A stretch of 64,000 bases of DNA from Embiotoca jacksoni (GCA_022577435.1 JAKOON010000003.1:2276001-2340000); one strand, 5' to 3'; numbered from the stretch's first letter, positions 1 to 12,062 are shown. The notes: generated from the letters alone by a model not told the origin. Numbers and translations are program-made.

Positions 1-628
1 CAATTTGTCACAGGTTTATTAATAACGATGCTTTTATGCAAACCAAGAAATTACAGTGCAGGAATGTCAAACAGGATCAATATATGATTTGTTTACAGGA
101 GAGAATTAAACGGTAATCTTTTCTGCTGAGAACACGAGTAGTGAAGGTGGAGCTGTGGTCTGATCATCGTCGAAGGCGAACAGCTCTTTTTCTGCGCTGG
201 TCATTCAACTTGGATGTGAGCGTTGCTGCTTAATCTTTAAATCTGTTTACTTTCTTTTTGATCCAAAGACATGTAAAAAATGTAAACAAATTGTCAACCT
301 GCAGGGACATATCGAATCAGCCAAGCTTTTACTGCCAAAAGTCAGTCCTTTGTCATGAAGCTGCTCAGAAAGGGTTTTTAAAAAATAAGGATATAATAAT
401 GATGGAGATCCAGGAAACAGAACTAAAACAGAAAAACAGAACTGGATTACACTTCGAGAGAAAGTTTGATATTATAACCAGATTTTATTTTGTAATATTG
501 CTGAAAAACACAGTAACAACAGAGCCATTGATCGAGTGTATTCCTCACATATACATCAGTGAGTGGAGTCGATGTAATCAGCAGAATGCTGAATGCTTTG
601 CTGAATGAACTGCTGTGTGAGGTCACTC
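1..628 (-). other. tac3 3' untranslated and downstream region
   Basis: No further coding sequence is seen below the tac3 stop. Minus-strand AATAAA signals (TTTATT on the plus strand) lie at 484-489 and 15-20. Either could end the transcript; the nearer one gives a 3' UTR of about 150 nt. Confidence 0.4.
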
Positions 629-1167
629 TCAGGTCCTCCGCCCCAGCAGATCATCCAGGATGTCATCGACATGTCCTGGAAAAGTCAAACAGACGGGAAG
701 TTAGGATGAAGTCAGAGCAGAAAAATATTCCTCCCTGAATTCACGTTCTTACTTTTTCTGGACACTGCGGTGTTTCTTTGGCCTGCGGAGACAGTTACAG
801 GTCAGTTTGATTCTCAGTCAGAGTATTTATGGGTGTGAAACTACAAACACAACTCACTGTTCGGCGGAGCCGCACTTCTCCGTCCCATCAGACTCACAAA
901 GCCGTCGTAGTCCACGTCGCCAAACCTCTTCAGCACCGCGTCCTCACCGACGCATCCGCCCGGCTTCACCTGCAAGCGGAAACCATCATCGTGCCTTTCA
1001 GTCTTCAAATAAAACGTGTGCTGCGGTGAGCCGGAGGATCGGAGGACGAATACCTGTCTCAGAGACATGTAGGCGTCTTCTTTACACCAACAACTCACAG
1101 GAAGGAAGACGAGGAGGAGGAGCGCGACCAGCGAAGCAACACTGCAGCAGTTTGGAGTTTTCTCCAT
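629..1167 (-). CDS. tac3: Tachykinin 3 (neurokinin B) precursor, four exons, 100 aa
   Basis: Coding exons on the minus strand are 1167-1054, 969-858, 782-753 and 675-629. All junctions are GT/AG and the joined frame is open to TGA at 631-629. The product is a secreted neuropeptide precursor. A hydrophobic signal peptide covers about residues 10-27 (CSVASLVALLLLVFLPVSCW). A KR site then releases FGDVDYDGFVSLMG, followed by RR, so the glycine is the amide donor. A second unit, HVDDILDDLLG, lies between RKR and RRT. In teleost tac3 precursors the first unit is the NKB-related peptide and the second is neurokinin B. Here the first carries FVSLM instead of FVGLM, and the second has lost the tachykinin signature. 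The start at 1167 is the first ATG before the signal peptide. The introns are only 75-84 bp. The name rests on the dual peptide layout and the human 12q13 neighbours; whether this is tac3a or tac3b cannot be decided here. Confidence 0.85.
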
Positions 1168-2770
1168 CGCTCTGAGGAAGAGTCCCAATATTTAAAGCAG
1201 AATAAACACGGTGCATATCCAGGATGAGGCTGCTTTATGGAGCTCTAAAATAGGAGAGTGTATCTTCTATATGAATATTCTTTTGAAAAAAAACTGTATT
1301 GGTTTGAATACGATCCCGATTTCCCCCCAAAAATGTGGGATGCTGTGCAGAATGTAAAAAGGCCGGCATCAAATTTAAAATGAGACTATATTTTTCATAA
1401 AACAACACAATTTCTCAGTTTCAACATTTGATATGTTGTGTTTGGTCTATTTTCAATCAAATTTGGTTTTACGTGATTTGCAAATATATTGGATTTTGTT
1501 TTTATTTACATTTTACACAATGGAAACAGGGCTGTAATAGTTTTTCACTGTTCACATCACCTCTGAAGGACGATGAATCGCACGAACCTGCACAAAAGGT
1601 CTTTACAAATATAGTTTGACGGATTAATATTTGACCCTCAAGTGTCTCATATGAGGTTCCAAATATCTTAGTGTGACGAGTCCAACATGGAAACGTCTGT
1701 TGTCCCACTCAGCTACTTCAACATAATTTGTTAAATAAACTTTTTAATTAATTTTTTTTTTTTTTCAAACCTTTTCAGAGTTTAGGTGTTAAAACTTTTG
1801 AACTTTGAGGTTATAGGAAGGCTTGTATACATTCCTATGGTATTTGCCCGTTTGAAATTCACAGTTAAACACTGAAACATCCTTAAACTTTAGACTTTGA
1901 TGCCTTTGGCTCAGAGGGCTTTAAGGGCTTAACGTCGTGGCCTCTCCACTATTCACTGATAGAAAGAAGTCCAAAGACACCCAGTGTTTGTGAGTCTCAG
2001 CCTTTGTGTACTCTACTAACTCCCATTCACACGAGAAAGTGCTCTGCACACCACAGAAGCTGTTATTTCACGTCCTGTTTTAAAGACCAAATGCTTGTTA
2101 TGCGTTTTAAAGCTTAAATCAGCTTCCTCTGTAAATTTAGCAGAATATAAATCATGTGATTAATGTCATCCATTCAATCAGCACAACAACTGGCGGCAAT
2201 TTTCTTCAACAAATGACTTTCTGTTGTCTTTTTTATGCTTTAATGAAACTCTGTCCTGAAATATGCAGATGACATAAAGTTAATGTACCAAATGAATGTT
2301 TTAAAATGAGGACATTTATTTTCCATCAGACGCTAAGCTTATATTTCTTCAAATTGCTGAGCCATACAGTGTCCCACAAACGGGGCTCAGATATTGCCAG
2401 ACTCCAGACAATCTTCTCTTTATACAAAAATATCACTACTGCAATTATTCTACACTGAGAAACATGCAAAACTATAACAATTTCATTTGATTAATTTTCT
2501 TTCCTCCTATATATAAAGGCGAATATAAAAAAAAAATCTGTGAGTATTATCAAATAAAATGATGAAATATTTGGATAGCAAAGAATAAGATAAAGCATGA
2601 ATGTTTTCCACTGTAATGACCAACATTAACAGTTAACATTAAGTAACACTTAACAGTGAAGGCAGTGAAAGTACCCAGAAACCAGCCTATTGGGTTCAAA
2701 GATTTATGTTTCTGGGCTCTTTTTTACTTTTATTAATTTGTTTGATGCCTGAATGAGACGTACAGTCGCT

Positions 2771-2957
2771 GCATTGATGCACTGATGCACTGATGCACCG
2801 ATTCACCGATGCACTGATGCACTGATGCACCGATGCACCGATGCACTGATGCACCGATGCACCGATGCACTGATGCACCGATGCACTGATGCACTGATGC
2901 ACCGATGCACTGATGCACCGATGCACCGATTCACCGATGCACTGATGCACCGATGCA
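2771..2957. repeat. 8-bp minisatellite, unit GATGCAC(C/T)
   Basis: About 23 tandem copies of an octamer alternate between the C and T forms, with a few degenerate units (GATTCACC). The array is open on the minus strand as a Met-His-Gln-Cys-Ile type repeat, but it has no gene context. Confidence 0.9.
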
Positions 2958-4016
2958 CATCAACACAGAAACCGTCTCCACTGATGCTGACGTTTATTTA
3001 GACACAACATGAAAGCCCTCATCTTCTTTCATTACACCATGAACTGATGATCTTTTCTTAAACACGTCTCTTTATTTTCCTCTGATCCGACAGCTGCTGC
3101 TGTATGTTCCTGGTTTTAGTGCATTTCAGCTTATTTGTAATTTATTGCATGAAGTAACGGTGAAACAAGAATAATTAAGACTCAATTCCTTATCAGGAGC
3201 AACAGGATTTCATGATAATACTGCATTTATCTCAGTCTTATATCACATAAAATATTATGTTGTTATTTGATGCCAAATATTTTGTTCATCAGTTAAACAG
3301 ATGTTTTGTGACCCTGTGATGGACTTATTTCCATTTTCTTAACATTTTTGTGAAGAGCGACGCAGTGATTTTAACCTTATTAAGCTGTAAGTAAAACAGC
3401 AGAGGCGTTTCATTTCATTCAGTCCAATAACACGATATATGCTCGAGTCTTTAAGTCATTTCACAGCAGCTGAAGCTGCATACAGGTTCAATATGCCTTA
3501 TTCATACAAGTCTGAATAAGAGAAGAATAAAGTTTGTAAAATTGAATGAATAATGAATAAATCTTCTTTTTTTTTTTTAGATTAAACAGAAATTATTAGG
3601 AAATCACAGTCCAGAAATTGCAGAGAGCTTTGCAATAAACTGTCTACAGACACTGTTATAAATAAAAAGGTAAATTACAGCAGTTGTTGCCAGCCGTTGA
3701 TTTATAGGTTGATTATCACTGCAAAGGTTCCAGGTGCTGAAACTCAGCAGAACGATGTTTTGTAGTGAAAATCAACCAACATATTTTTTCATCCAGTTAA
3801 CCAAGGAATCATGAAACAAACAGAAAATAAAAACAGAAGAATAAAAACATGTTTATTTCTTCTCTTACCTTGATGTGATCTGTCAGCGTGAACCTGTGAT
3901 CAGTTTCAAAGAAGCTCTGAGTCTAAACCAGCATCTCCATCCCGATTATTATAGTGCTTCAGCTCATCTGTCATCCAATTAGCACTCCACCCACCAGCCA
4001 GTCCCCCATCACACCC

Positions 4017-4019
<3 letters not shown>

Positions 4020-4091
<72 letters not shown>
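4020..4091. repeat. (CA)n microsatellite
   Basis: A pure dinucleotide run of about 36 repeats in the tac3-apof spacer. Confidence 0.97.
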
Positions 4092-5129
4092 ATCATCGTC
4101 GTCCCACTGAGTCGGGATCAATCAGAAAACCACATTATCCCACCTCTATCCCGGTAAAACCTCCTAAATGTGATTAAAGAACGAATGAACTAGTCGTGGA
4201 GGATTTATTTGTTCTAGCAGAATGAGGAACTGTTTAACGTGCTCCTGATAGTTTGTTCTCATAGACAGTCACTGTGTTTGGTCGTTCTGCCTTTCGGTTT
4301 TTTAATATATACTCCTTGTAAAACTCTCTCTCTCTCCCCAACCTGCCTCACCTGCAGCCACTCTGTAATCAGCCATGTCGGTATCTCAGCTCCCAGAGAC
4401 GTCTTTAACCTCCGTTTTCCTGCCTGCCCGGCCTGTGTTAGTTTAACAGTTGTTTGGGGACCGGACAATAGAGGCTGCATCGAAACCCCCATCATGCATT
4501 GCACCGCTCACCTGGGTGCAAAGTTGGGTTTAAATGAAAACACCGGTTTCCTATCGGATGATGGCCACGACATCATGAAGTCCGCCACACGCCTGTCGTT
4601 CTCCAGCACGACTTCAGACGCTGCAAACGACAATCGACAGGCGTTAAACTGAAGCAGGCAGCGAACCACACGGTGGTTTTATTGATTGTATTCACAGTTT
4701 GATTATTGGGCCGTGGTACCGGTATGCTGCTCCATAATTATTCATTTCTATTAATATTTTAAGAATAGTCAATTATTCTTGATATTTATTATCAGCTAAC
4801 CAAACCTGCTCCCATAACTTCTTTGTTTACTTCAGTCTGGCTCCGTGTCGTGCGTTTGATTCCTTTCCCTTGTGAAAGTCTTTTTCAAGTCCAGTTTCCA
4901 GTTTCCATCCACGTCTGCTCAGACTCGGATCATAAACAACCGATAAATCGGATTCTGAGAGAACACAAAGTTGTTGCCATGACTACGGACGACGCTTCAA
5001 ATCCCGAAGTTGCTGCAAAGAAGCTGCAGATTTTAAAAACGTGGATGTTTCGATCACAGTCAGTCCTCAGTCAGGATCTGACCACATGTGGAATATAGTC
5101 ACGGGAAGACAGAAAACCTTCTGATGACA

Positions 5130-5350
5130 TACTGAAGTTGACCTTTGACCTTTTACATGTAAAATATCCTCAAAGTTTAGGACTTTTGTGTGAAACTTGT
5201 AGTTGTGGCCACGAATGTTGGTGATGTCACCGCGACCTTTTGACCAACAAAATCTCATCAATTCATCTTTTAAATCCAAGTAAATGTTTGTGCCAAATTT
5301 CAGGAAATTCGGTCAAATCTTTCCTCACAACGATAGGACGGACGGATCCG
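5130..5350. repeat. Interspersed repeat with TGACCTTTGACC motifs (copy 1)
   Basis: The segment has paired TGACC half sites (TTGACCTTTGACC near 5138), then text about catching up to GTTTGTGCCAAATTTCAGGAAAT and a GGACGGACGGA end. The same layout recurs at about 54.5-54.75 kb and 60.55-61.07 kb, so it is a dispersed family. Confidence 0.6.
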
Positions 5351-5359
5351 AAAAACCAC

Positions 5360-5459
<100 letters not shown>

Positions 5460-5839
5460 AGGAAATGGGGTGGATAATGCGCCGGTGTAACTGGACTCGT
5501 AGCGACGCCCTGCTCTGTCTGCGCTGTGATTGGCTGCTGTGGGAGCGCGTGGGAGTTTTTTGGCTCTCTGAGTCGATGAGGTCTGAAACGAGGAGCGGAA
5601 ACCTTCTGGATGACCCCTCAGTCCACAAACTTTCATTATAAACCAGCAGTTTATATGGTGATACTTGAACAGAAATCCTTCTGTCACTCAAACAACACTT
5701 CACGTCACTTCTGATGAACACTGTGTTTACGACAGCAGCAGACATTTATTTTCAACAGATGAGTCCTTTTTTAACAAAACTCGCATTAAGTGAAACAAAT
5801 ATTTTTGGGGTTGTTTGTTTTTCTCGAACGACAACCGAC

Positions 5840-6085
5840 AGTGACGTCGCCCGTTGGTTCGTGAACGTTATGAATCCTCCAGTTCAGATTCTGTCCGTCA
5901 CCATCTTGCTAGTTCGGAGCGGTTTGGAGCAGGAAGTGACCATATTTGGATGAGCTGGGGGAGGAGCCAGCGGTGCATCTGACTGATCTGACTGGAAACC
6001 GGAGGACATCAAGCTCCAATAGCCAATAGCGGAAAACTGACTGCGCCGCAGGCCTGTCAATCAAACAGACACGCCCCCCCCCCCT
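5840..6085 (+). repeat. Interspersed repeat family C, partial copy
   Basis: The text from GTTCGTGAACGTTATGAA through TTTGGATGAGCTGGGGGAGG to CAGGCCTGTCAATCAAACAG is nearly the same as 58400-58620 and, inverted, 50620-50765. The copy here lacks the flank containing the TCTAGTGG motif found in the other two. Confidence 0.75.
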
Positions 6086-7296
6086 CCTCCCACCATCACA
6101 GGAGGTAACACAGAGCCCGAATGGTTAATTACAACCACAAAACAGCTTCTGATAACTTCTGATTGGACCCGAGGGCATTAATCATGCAGTGTCAGTTCCC
6201 TGCAGAAATGACTGCATAAACATCCAATTAGCCATCTGGGGGAGCTGCTGTCTCATGTCCAGACTTCCTCAATTAAATAGGTGAGAGAACACAGTGATGA
6301 CGGCTGTCTGTTTAATCTGACCGAGGATCGTGCTGCTGGTGTTCACCAACCTTCTTTTTGTTTTTAGCAGTTTAATCCTGCAGATTTGTTCAGTTTTGTG
6401 TGCAGTAGTTTTCCCGTTGGACACCATCTGTGTAGAGTTTGACTGAGTTTTGCTCCTAAATCCAAACACCCGAAACTTTTACACCTTCTTCTGACACAGA
6501 GATGTTCTGTTCAGTCTGCAGCTCGTATATTGAGCATCTTACAGAAATGTGGAGTTACGACCCTTTTAAAATAATAATTTCAGCTGTGAGCCGACACATT
6601 ATAAACCGTATAAAGCTGAGAAGTGAACTTGTTTGCTGCAGCTGCCTGTTTACACATCCAGCAGAAGATTAACACTCAGCAGGTGTGGTGTTTCTGGTCA
6701 TCTGAGGAGTGTTAGTCTCATGTTTACTCTGGTTTACATATATTTTTTGTTTTCCAGGGTAGCTCTTCATCTTCTAAATCCTCCACTGCGTCGCCAACTG
6801 TGTCTCTCTGTTGAAAACTGTCTTTTGTGGCTGTGAACAAAGTTTTCAGACAGAAATAATCAAAACCAAAACGATGATGACGGAGCTGAACTGTTCTGTT
6901 GAGCAGAGAGAAACGTCAGAGTGTCTTTGTGGGTTCATCTGGATTCATTGTTTTTTTTAAATAAAATGTAATTCATAGCATCTTTAAGTGTCAGATGTTT
7001 TCCATCAACACAACTCTTTCAACTAAAGTGAGTTTGAGGAAAAGACAGAAGACTTCACCTTACTTTTCTGGAAAACAAAAATAGCTTGTTGTTTTCTGCT
7101 TTGAGTAATTTTTTCTTTTTTTTATACAGTTGAATTTATTTTCTGAGAAGTTTAACTCTAAATGTGTGTTTGGGTTTCTGTTGGTCCATCTACCACCATG
7201 TTTGGCTTCTTATGGTGTGATTAATAAAATATTCAGTTTATTTTTTCCCTGTTTGAGAGAGTTCTGTATCATATCACATATCACATCAGGCAAGTT

Positions 7297-7301
<5 letters not shown>

Positions 7302-7331
<30 letters not shown>
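7302..7331. repeat. (AT)n microsatellite
   Basis: A pure AT run of about 15 repeats. Confidence 0.95.
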
Positions 7332-7332
<1 letters not shown>

Positions 7333-7763
7333 CACATTTGAATGCAGGAGGGAGGAGGATCATCTCGTGTTGTCTGTGGTAGTGCTAGTGCTGTGAACTC
7401 AACATGTCTCATAATCAAACATCTGTAAACTGCTGCTGGAGCAAAGTTCATCTGTGACCTGCTGCTGCATACCTTCCTCTTGCTGAGTTTTACAGCACTT
7501 TGAACGGAGGTTTTTTATTCAAAGGAACTATTCAACTAAACCTGTCTTATAATATAATATGTCTTTATAAAAGACACAGAAGAACGACACCAGCTCAGAT
7601 GTACTCATGGATTCATTGGTTGAAAGTACAGATTATAATTTTTAGCCATCGTCTGATGTAGAGGTTAATGGCTGCTGTCGACTATTTGTTCTTGAAAAAC
7701 CTTTGTTCTCACTGTACTGAGGGGAGGGAAAAAAACTGTGGCGTACTCTCATGGAGTGAAGCC

Positions 7764-7779
7764 GTGTGTGTGTGTGTGT

Positions 7780-7843
<64 letters not shown>

Positions 7844-7864
7844 AAGTGTGTGTGTAAGTGTGTG
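7764..7864. repeat. (GT)n microsatellite with minor interruptions
   Basis: About 50 GT repeats with TC and CAA interruptions, about 630 bp upstream of the apof TATA-like box. Confidence 0.95.
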
Positions 7865-8497
7865 AAAGGGCAAAAGGAAAGAGGGAGTGAAAGGGAGAGA
7901 GAGGTATTGTAAAAGTGGGAATGGAACAAGGCTAAATTCTTTGAGAGGCGTTTTGTATTAAATGTTGGTCACAGAGTAAATACAAACACAATATATGACT
8001 GGAGAACATATTTTATTCTTTTCTTATAGCATACTTGGTTATTTTAGTTTATTGTTTCTACCTAAAATCAATAAAAGTTCCCATTAATAGGTTTACATCT
8101 AAAATCTGATTGAGACTAAAGACAATCCATCATCACTGTGAAGTGAAGTCACATTAAAACTTTAGTGGACTTTCTTATATCGTGTGTTATAAGAGTCTCA
8201 GAGGATTTTTCTTAAATGACCTCAAATGAATTATAGAGGTTGTCAGACACTAAAATAATCTGAATTTCGGTGTGTTTTTTGTTTGATTGTGTGGCTGAGC
8301 CACGTCTTCACCTCACAGCCCTGTTTTCCATCTTTTCCCTTCCTGCCTGCGAGAGATAAATTCGCTCACGGCATGAGGGGGAGATTTCTTTCAAGTATTT
8401 GGGTCAAAAACAAAAACCTGCCAGCGAGCAGAGGGACGAAGAGGAGGAGGAGGAGGAAGCGTGGAGGGGGGCGAGAGAGGGAGGGAGTGATGAGAGG

Positions 8498-8505
8498 ATA
8501 TAAGG
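8498..8505 (+). promoter_or_regulatory. Candidate apof TATA box (ATATAAGG)
   Basis: ATATAAGG follows a GA/GGA-rich stretch and lies about 320 bp before a clear splice donor at 8821. A transcription start near 8530 would give a non-coding first exon of about 290 bp. The placement is inferred and no transcript evidence is available. Confidence 0.45.
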
Positions 8506-8527
8506 GCAGACAAACAAAACTGCTTTT

Positions 8528-8820
8528 GAACACATGGACTTTCTTCACATGAATCAACATTCAGGCCCAGATCTCCCCATTGAGCAATGAGGCCACAGAC
8601 AAGAGGGAGCAGGGAGACAGATGATACAGAGGGAGGGCTGTGGGATGTCATGTGTAAAGAAGGAGACGCTCATTGGAGGCACAGAGAGAGAAAGACGAGC
8701 GCTATGCGTGTTTTAAGAAAAGGGGGAAAGCAAAAAAAGAAAGCATCCTGCATGTCGCAGCCTTCTCGGTCGCACTGACACGCTGTGGACTGCAGGAAAC
8801 CAGACCGGACTGTCGTTGAG
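8528..8820 (+). other. apof: Candidate non-coding first exon of apof
   Basis: The exon end is set by a strong donor, TTGAG|GTAAGACG, at 8820/8821. The exon start is estimated from the TATA-like box. The next acceptor candidates are at 9241 (TTTTTTCAG) and 9318 (CTCTTCAG). Confidence 0.45.
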
Positions 8821-9249
8821 GTAAGACGAAGAGCTGAGAGAGGATCAAAAGATGCACTTCAATATTAAGTTGTGGGTGGAACAGTGTTTCTATTTTTAGT
8901 TGGAGTCAGCAGAGAAAAAGAGGTCGAGTACGAAGGCTTCAGTTTAGGCTCCATGTTAGAATGCATTCCTCGTTCTTGCAAAAGAACATTTAAAAATGTT
9001 GATTATTTTGTATTTGTGTACAGGCATCCTCACTCCTGATGTGACAATCTGTTTTTATTAGTGACAGAGATTTATTGAGGCTCTTGTTTGTGATAATAAT
9101 AATTTTAAGGTTACCTACTGGTAAATATTTATGCAGAGAAACAGGAGCAACCACAAAACTTTTGGACAAAAGCCCGTTGACCTCTGCACTGGAATATAAA
9201 CATGTTGTTCTGCAAGATTGTAATCAGACTTTGTTTTTTCAGGACCAGG

Positions 9250-10590
9250 ATGAATAATTTCTTACGTTGTTGTCTTCTTACACTCCTAGTTTCAGTGTTG
9301 TTAAAGAGATCTCTTCAGTGTGGGATGATGTTCTCCAGGTTGAAGTGGCTGCTTGTGATCCAGCTCCTGTTGAATGAACAGGCGCTCTGCAGGGCTCCAC
9401 CTCCTCTGGCACAGAGAGACACTCTGCTTCCAGGACCTGACGTCCACGGAGAGGAAGAGGAGGCCCGACAGGACCTTCTCTCTGCCCAGACTGGTCTCCC
9501 ATCTGCAGAAAGGTCCCATTCAGAGAGACTCCGATATGCCCGACGGGTGACCTCCCTCCTCGGGGCGAAGCTTCAGGGCCGCATCCAAGACCGTCTCCAC
9601 ATTCGGGGGAACGTCAGCTGTGAGGAGCTGCTGTCTGCCAGCAGTATGGATGACCCGTTGTCCTCCGGGTTCCCCCAGGAGCTGCTCGGTCTCTCTTTGG
9701 TGCCCGTGTTGGTGGTGGCAGGCTGCCCACAGGAGGCCCAAACCCTGGTGCTGAAGCTGTACGGCCTGCTGGGAGTGGCTGACACAGACGAGCTCCTGAT
9801 GGAGGTGGAGGGGATGATAGAGAGGAGGACGAGCAAGTCGGCACCTAAACCTACACCTGCGGCGCCGCCTCCGGAGAGAGATCCAGCATGGCGGCACATA
9901 GAGGCTGTGATGTTCAACATCCAGCAGCTGGCTGCGGTGGGAGACGGCACCTCGGAGCCGGAGGGACACTGTGAGGGCTGGACCCGGGTGAATGGGACCC
10001 TGCTGGTGGGAGCGGCTGTGGAAGGAGCCAGCGGAGGACTGGAGGATGCTGTGAGCGGCTGTGAGAAGCTGGGAGTCCTGTGTGCCGGTGTGACCAGCGG
10101 CGGGCCTCTCACTGCCGGTCTGTACCGGGCAGTGTTGAAGAAAGGAAGCCACATCCTGCCGTCGGAGTCCTCGGAGTCAGAGTGCTGGATCCGTCAGTGC
10201 GGCGCCCCAGAAGACGCTCCAGGTCATCGGGTGAAGCGCAGCGCTCAGAGGAGCTGCACCAACAGGAGCGAGGAGCGCGTGTACAACGTGGTGGAGTGGA
10301 TCCCTGGGGTCAGCACCTTCTACAACCTCGGCACAGCTGTCTACTACGCCTCCGTCAACTGCTCAGAAATGGCCAAGGAGAGAGCCCTCCTCACCGTCGT
10401 GGACCTGGGAACAGACGCCCTCATGGTGGCCACGGGCGGCACCGCCGGGGTGGCCGGCTACGCCCTGGGTGCAGGTGTGAAGACGGGTGTGAAGGCCGGC
10501 GTCAGGTACCTGCTCAACTCCATGAAGGAGGAAGACGACGTGCTGGTGAACCAGTTCAGCTGGGAGGACGGCGTCATCACCGTCCAGTAG
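9250..10590 (+). CDS. apof: Apolipoprotein F (lipid transfer inhibitor protein) precursor
   Basis: The coding sequence is one uninterrupted exon. ApoF is a secreted plasma glycoprotein on lipoproteins that modulates cholesteryl ester transfer. The precursor has an N-terminal hydrophobic leader and a variable acidic propeptide. A dibasic RVKR site follows at about residues 327-330 (10228-10239). After it comes a conserved C-terminal mature part with NVVEWIPGVSTFYNLGT and a glycine/alanine-rich stretch near 10430-10500, which is the most family-like part. N-glycosylation sequons include NVS, NGT, NRS and NCS. Two starts are possible. ATG 9250 follows the better acceptor at 9241 and gives 446 aa. 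ATG 9325 (or 9328) begins a classical signal peptide ending near QALC and gives 421 aa. AATAAA lies at 10614-10619, just after the stop. Adjacency to stat2 matches human 12q13. I am confident of the family, less so of the start. Confidence 0.88.
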   Translation: MNNFLRCCLLTLLVSVLLKRSLQCGMMFSRLKWLLVIQLLLNEQALCRAPPPLAQRDTLLPGPDVHGEEEEARQDLLSAQTGLPSAERSHSERLRYARRVTSLLGAKLQGRIQDRLHIRGNVSCEELLSASSMDDPLSSGFPQELLGLSLVPVLVVAGCPQEAQTLVLKLYGLLGVADTDELLMEVEGMIERRTSKSAPKPTPAAPPPERDPAWRHIEAVMFNIQQLAAVGDGTSEPEGHCEGWTRVNGTLLVGAAVEGASGGLEDAVSGCEKLGVLCAGVTSGGPLTAGLYRAVLKKGSHILPSESSESECWIRQCGAPEDAPGHRVKRSAQRSCTNRSEERVYNVVEWIPGVSTFYNLGTAVYYASVNCSEMAKERALLTVVDLGTDALMVATGGTAGVAGYALGAGVKTGVKAGVRYLLNSMKEEDDVLVNQFSWEDGVITVQ

Positions 10591-10613
10591 AGAGAGGGAC
10601 CCAGAAATCAGAC

Positions 10614-10619
10614 AATAAA
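10614..10619 (+). terminator. apof polyadenylation signal AATAAA
   Basis: The hexamer lies 24 nt after the apof TAG, which would make a very short 3' UTR. Further signals lie downstream, so use of this one is inferred. Confidence 0.5.
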
Positions 10620-11639
10620 TACTCACATCTCTAGATTTATTCTTCAAGAGAGAGGATCCGTGTCTGTTATCGTAAATATAACAAAGAAAAAATGCTAAAT
10701 GTTTTAGAATCTAGATTATTTGGAAAACTGGATTAAACATTTACACATCTCAATTTGTGGGGAAAAAAAAAAAAAAGCTTTTGTTTTTGTTTTTGTGATT
10801 TTACACAAATTGACAAAAACTTTTCTCATTGTTCTTTATGAATAAGATAAAGAAGAATTTCAGAGGATTGTTTTCTTTTTTGAGAGAGACACAGAAAACT
10901 TAGCTAACAAAGAAATTATAATTCAGTCAGAGTAAAACATTAACTTTATTTTATTGATAGTAAACAGTCTCAATAATCTGTAAACTCTAAAAGTAAGCTT
11001 CCATTGATAGTTTAGAGATCATTTATTTTTGTGTGTCATTGGTGAAGTAGAACAGTTGATCATATTATCAGCATCATTGAAAAACTGGTCTCAGGAAGTT
11101 CCACCTTCAACCCGTCATCACTTCATCTGTTGTCTCCTTTTTCCTCTTCCTCCCATCAAAACCTTTTATCAGGTCAGAGTCACATTTTCAGCTCTGGTGT
11201 AATCATTGCAGGGACGGTAGACTGGCATGAAAAATGTTGTTGTTCTATATGTTGTTGTTTTTCTCAAAATGTTAATAAATTGTTTATCAGATTTGTGTGC
11301 ATATAGTGACTGTCAGTGTGGGAGTCCAGTGTATTAACAGACTGTTTGTTATCAAAGTGTGGGCGACTGAAAAGTCTCAAGAAAATGATGTTTAATGTGC
11401 ATTAAATCACATTGAATTATATTTTCACTTTAGGCTACGGCATCGTGTGGTTTATACACATTAATAAAGAAAACAGTTGACCAGGTAAAAAAAAAAAAAG
11501 GTTAAATAAAGGCTATACGGTATAAATGATTTGTGCAAAATACAATTATTCTAAGTTATTCTTATGGGCAATATGACTAAACTTATTTTTTTGCGTGAGT
11601 AAAGTTTCTACCTGCATGAAAAATCACATTTAAGCAAGA

Positions 11640-12062
11640 GTACATCAATTTTAGCAGCGAAATGTTCTTAAAGTTTTAACGTAAAAGTACTGGTCCTCTG
11701 ACAGAGATCTGATTATATATGACATCATTAAATTATGAAAACTGAAGTTTTAGAAGTTTAGAGGGAAGAATCACCACTAGGTGGCGCTGTTAACAATTTA
11801 TACATATCTAAATGTGACACCGACAATGCACTGATTTTTGTAAGAAGCTAACAAGTTTGGAAAACACTGGTTTAATCTTTAAAAATTAGTATTAATTTGA
11901 AAATATAGATCTTTATCTTAAAAGTAACAAAAGCTGTCAGATAATAATATAGTGCAGTAGATAGTAGAATATTTAATGATATTATAAAGTAGCATCAAGT
12001 GGAAATACTCAAGTAAAGTACAAGTACCTCAAAACTGTACTTAAGTGCAGTACTTTGAGTTT
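11640..12062. repeat. Probable interspersed repeat (CAAGTAAAGTAC type)
   Basis: The segment ends with AAATACTCAAGTAAAGTAC followed by a near-inverted TACTTAAGTGCAGTACTT. A short related piece, CCTCAAGTAAAGTACAAT, recurs at 14656. From memory this text is common in teleost intergenic DNA. Its boundaries are not visible. Confidence 0.45.
11774..11788 (+). promoter_or_regulatory. CTCF-like motif CCACTAGGTGGCGCT
   Basis: The sequence matches the vertebrate CTCF core (CCASYAGRKGGCRS). It lies between apof and stat2. A second match in the same orientation is at 37968, inside znf385a. Confidence 0.5.

Noticed and set aside
1168..1188. Upstream extension of tac3 from a TTG at 1188
   Set aside because: TTG is not a plausible start here; ATG 1167 precedes the signal peptide directly.
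1189..1196. TTTAAATA as a TATA box for tac3
   Set aside because: It lies only about 22-30 bp before the ATG, so the transcription start would fall at or inside the coding region.
9520..10154. Antisense frames of 190-210 codons over apof
   Set aside because: Shadows of the GC-rich apof coding exon; the sense strand has the signal peptide, furin-type site and family similarity.
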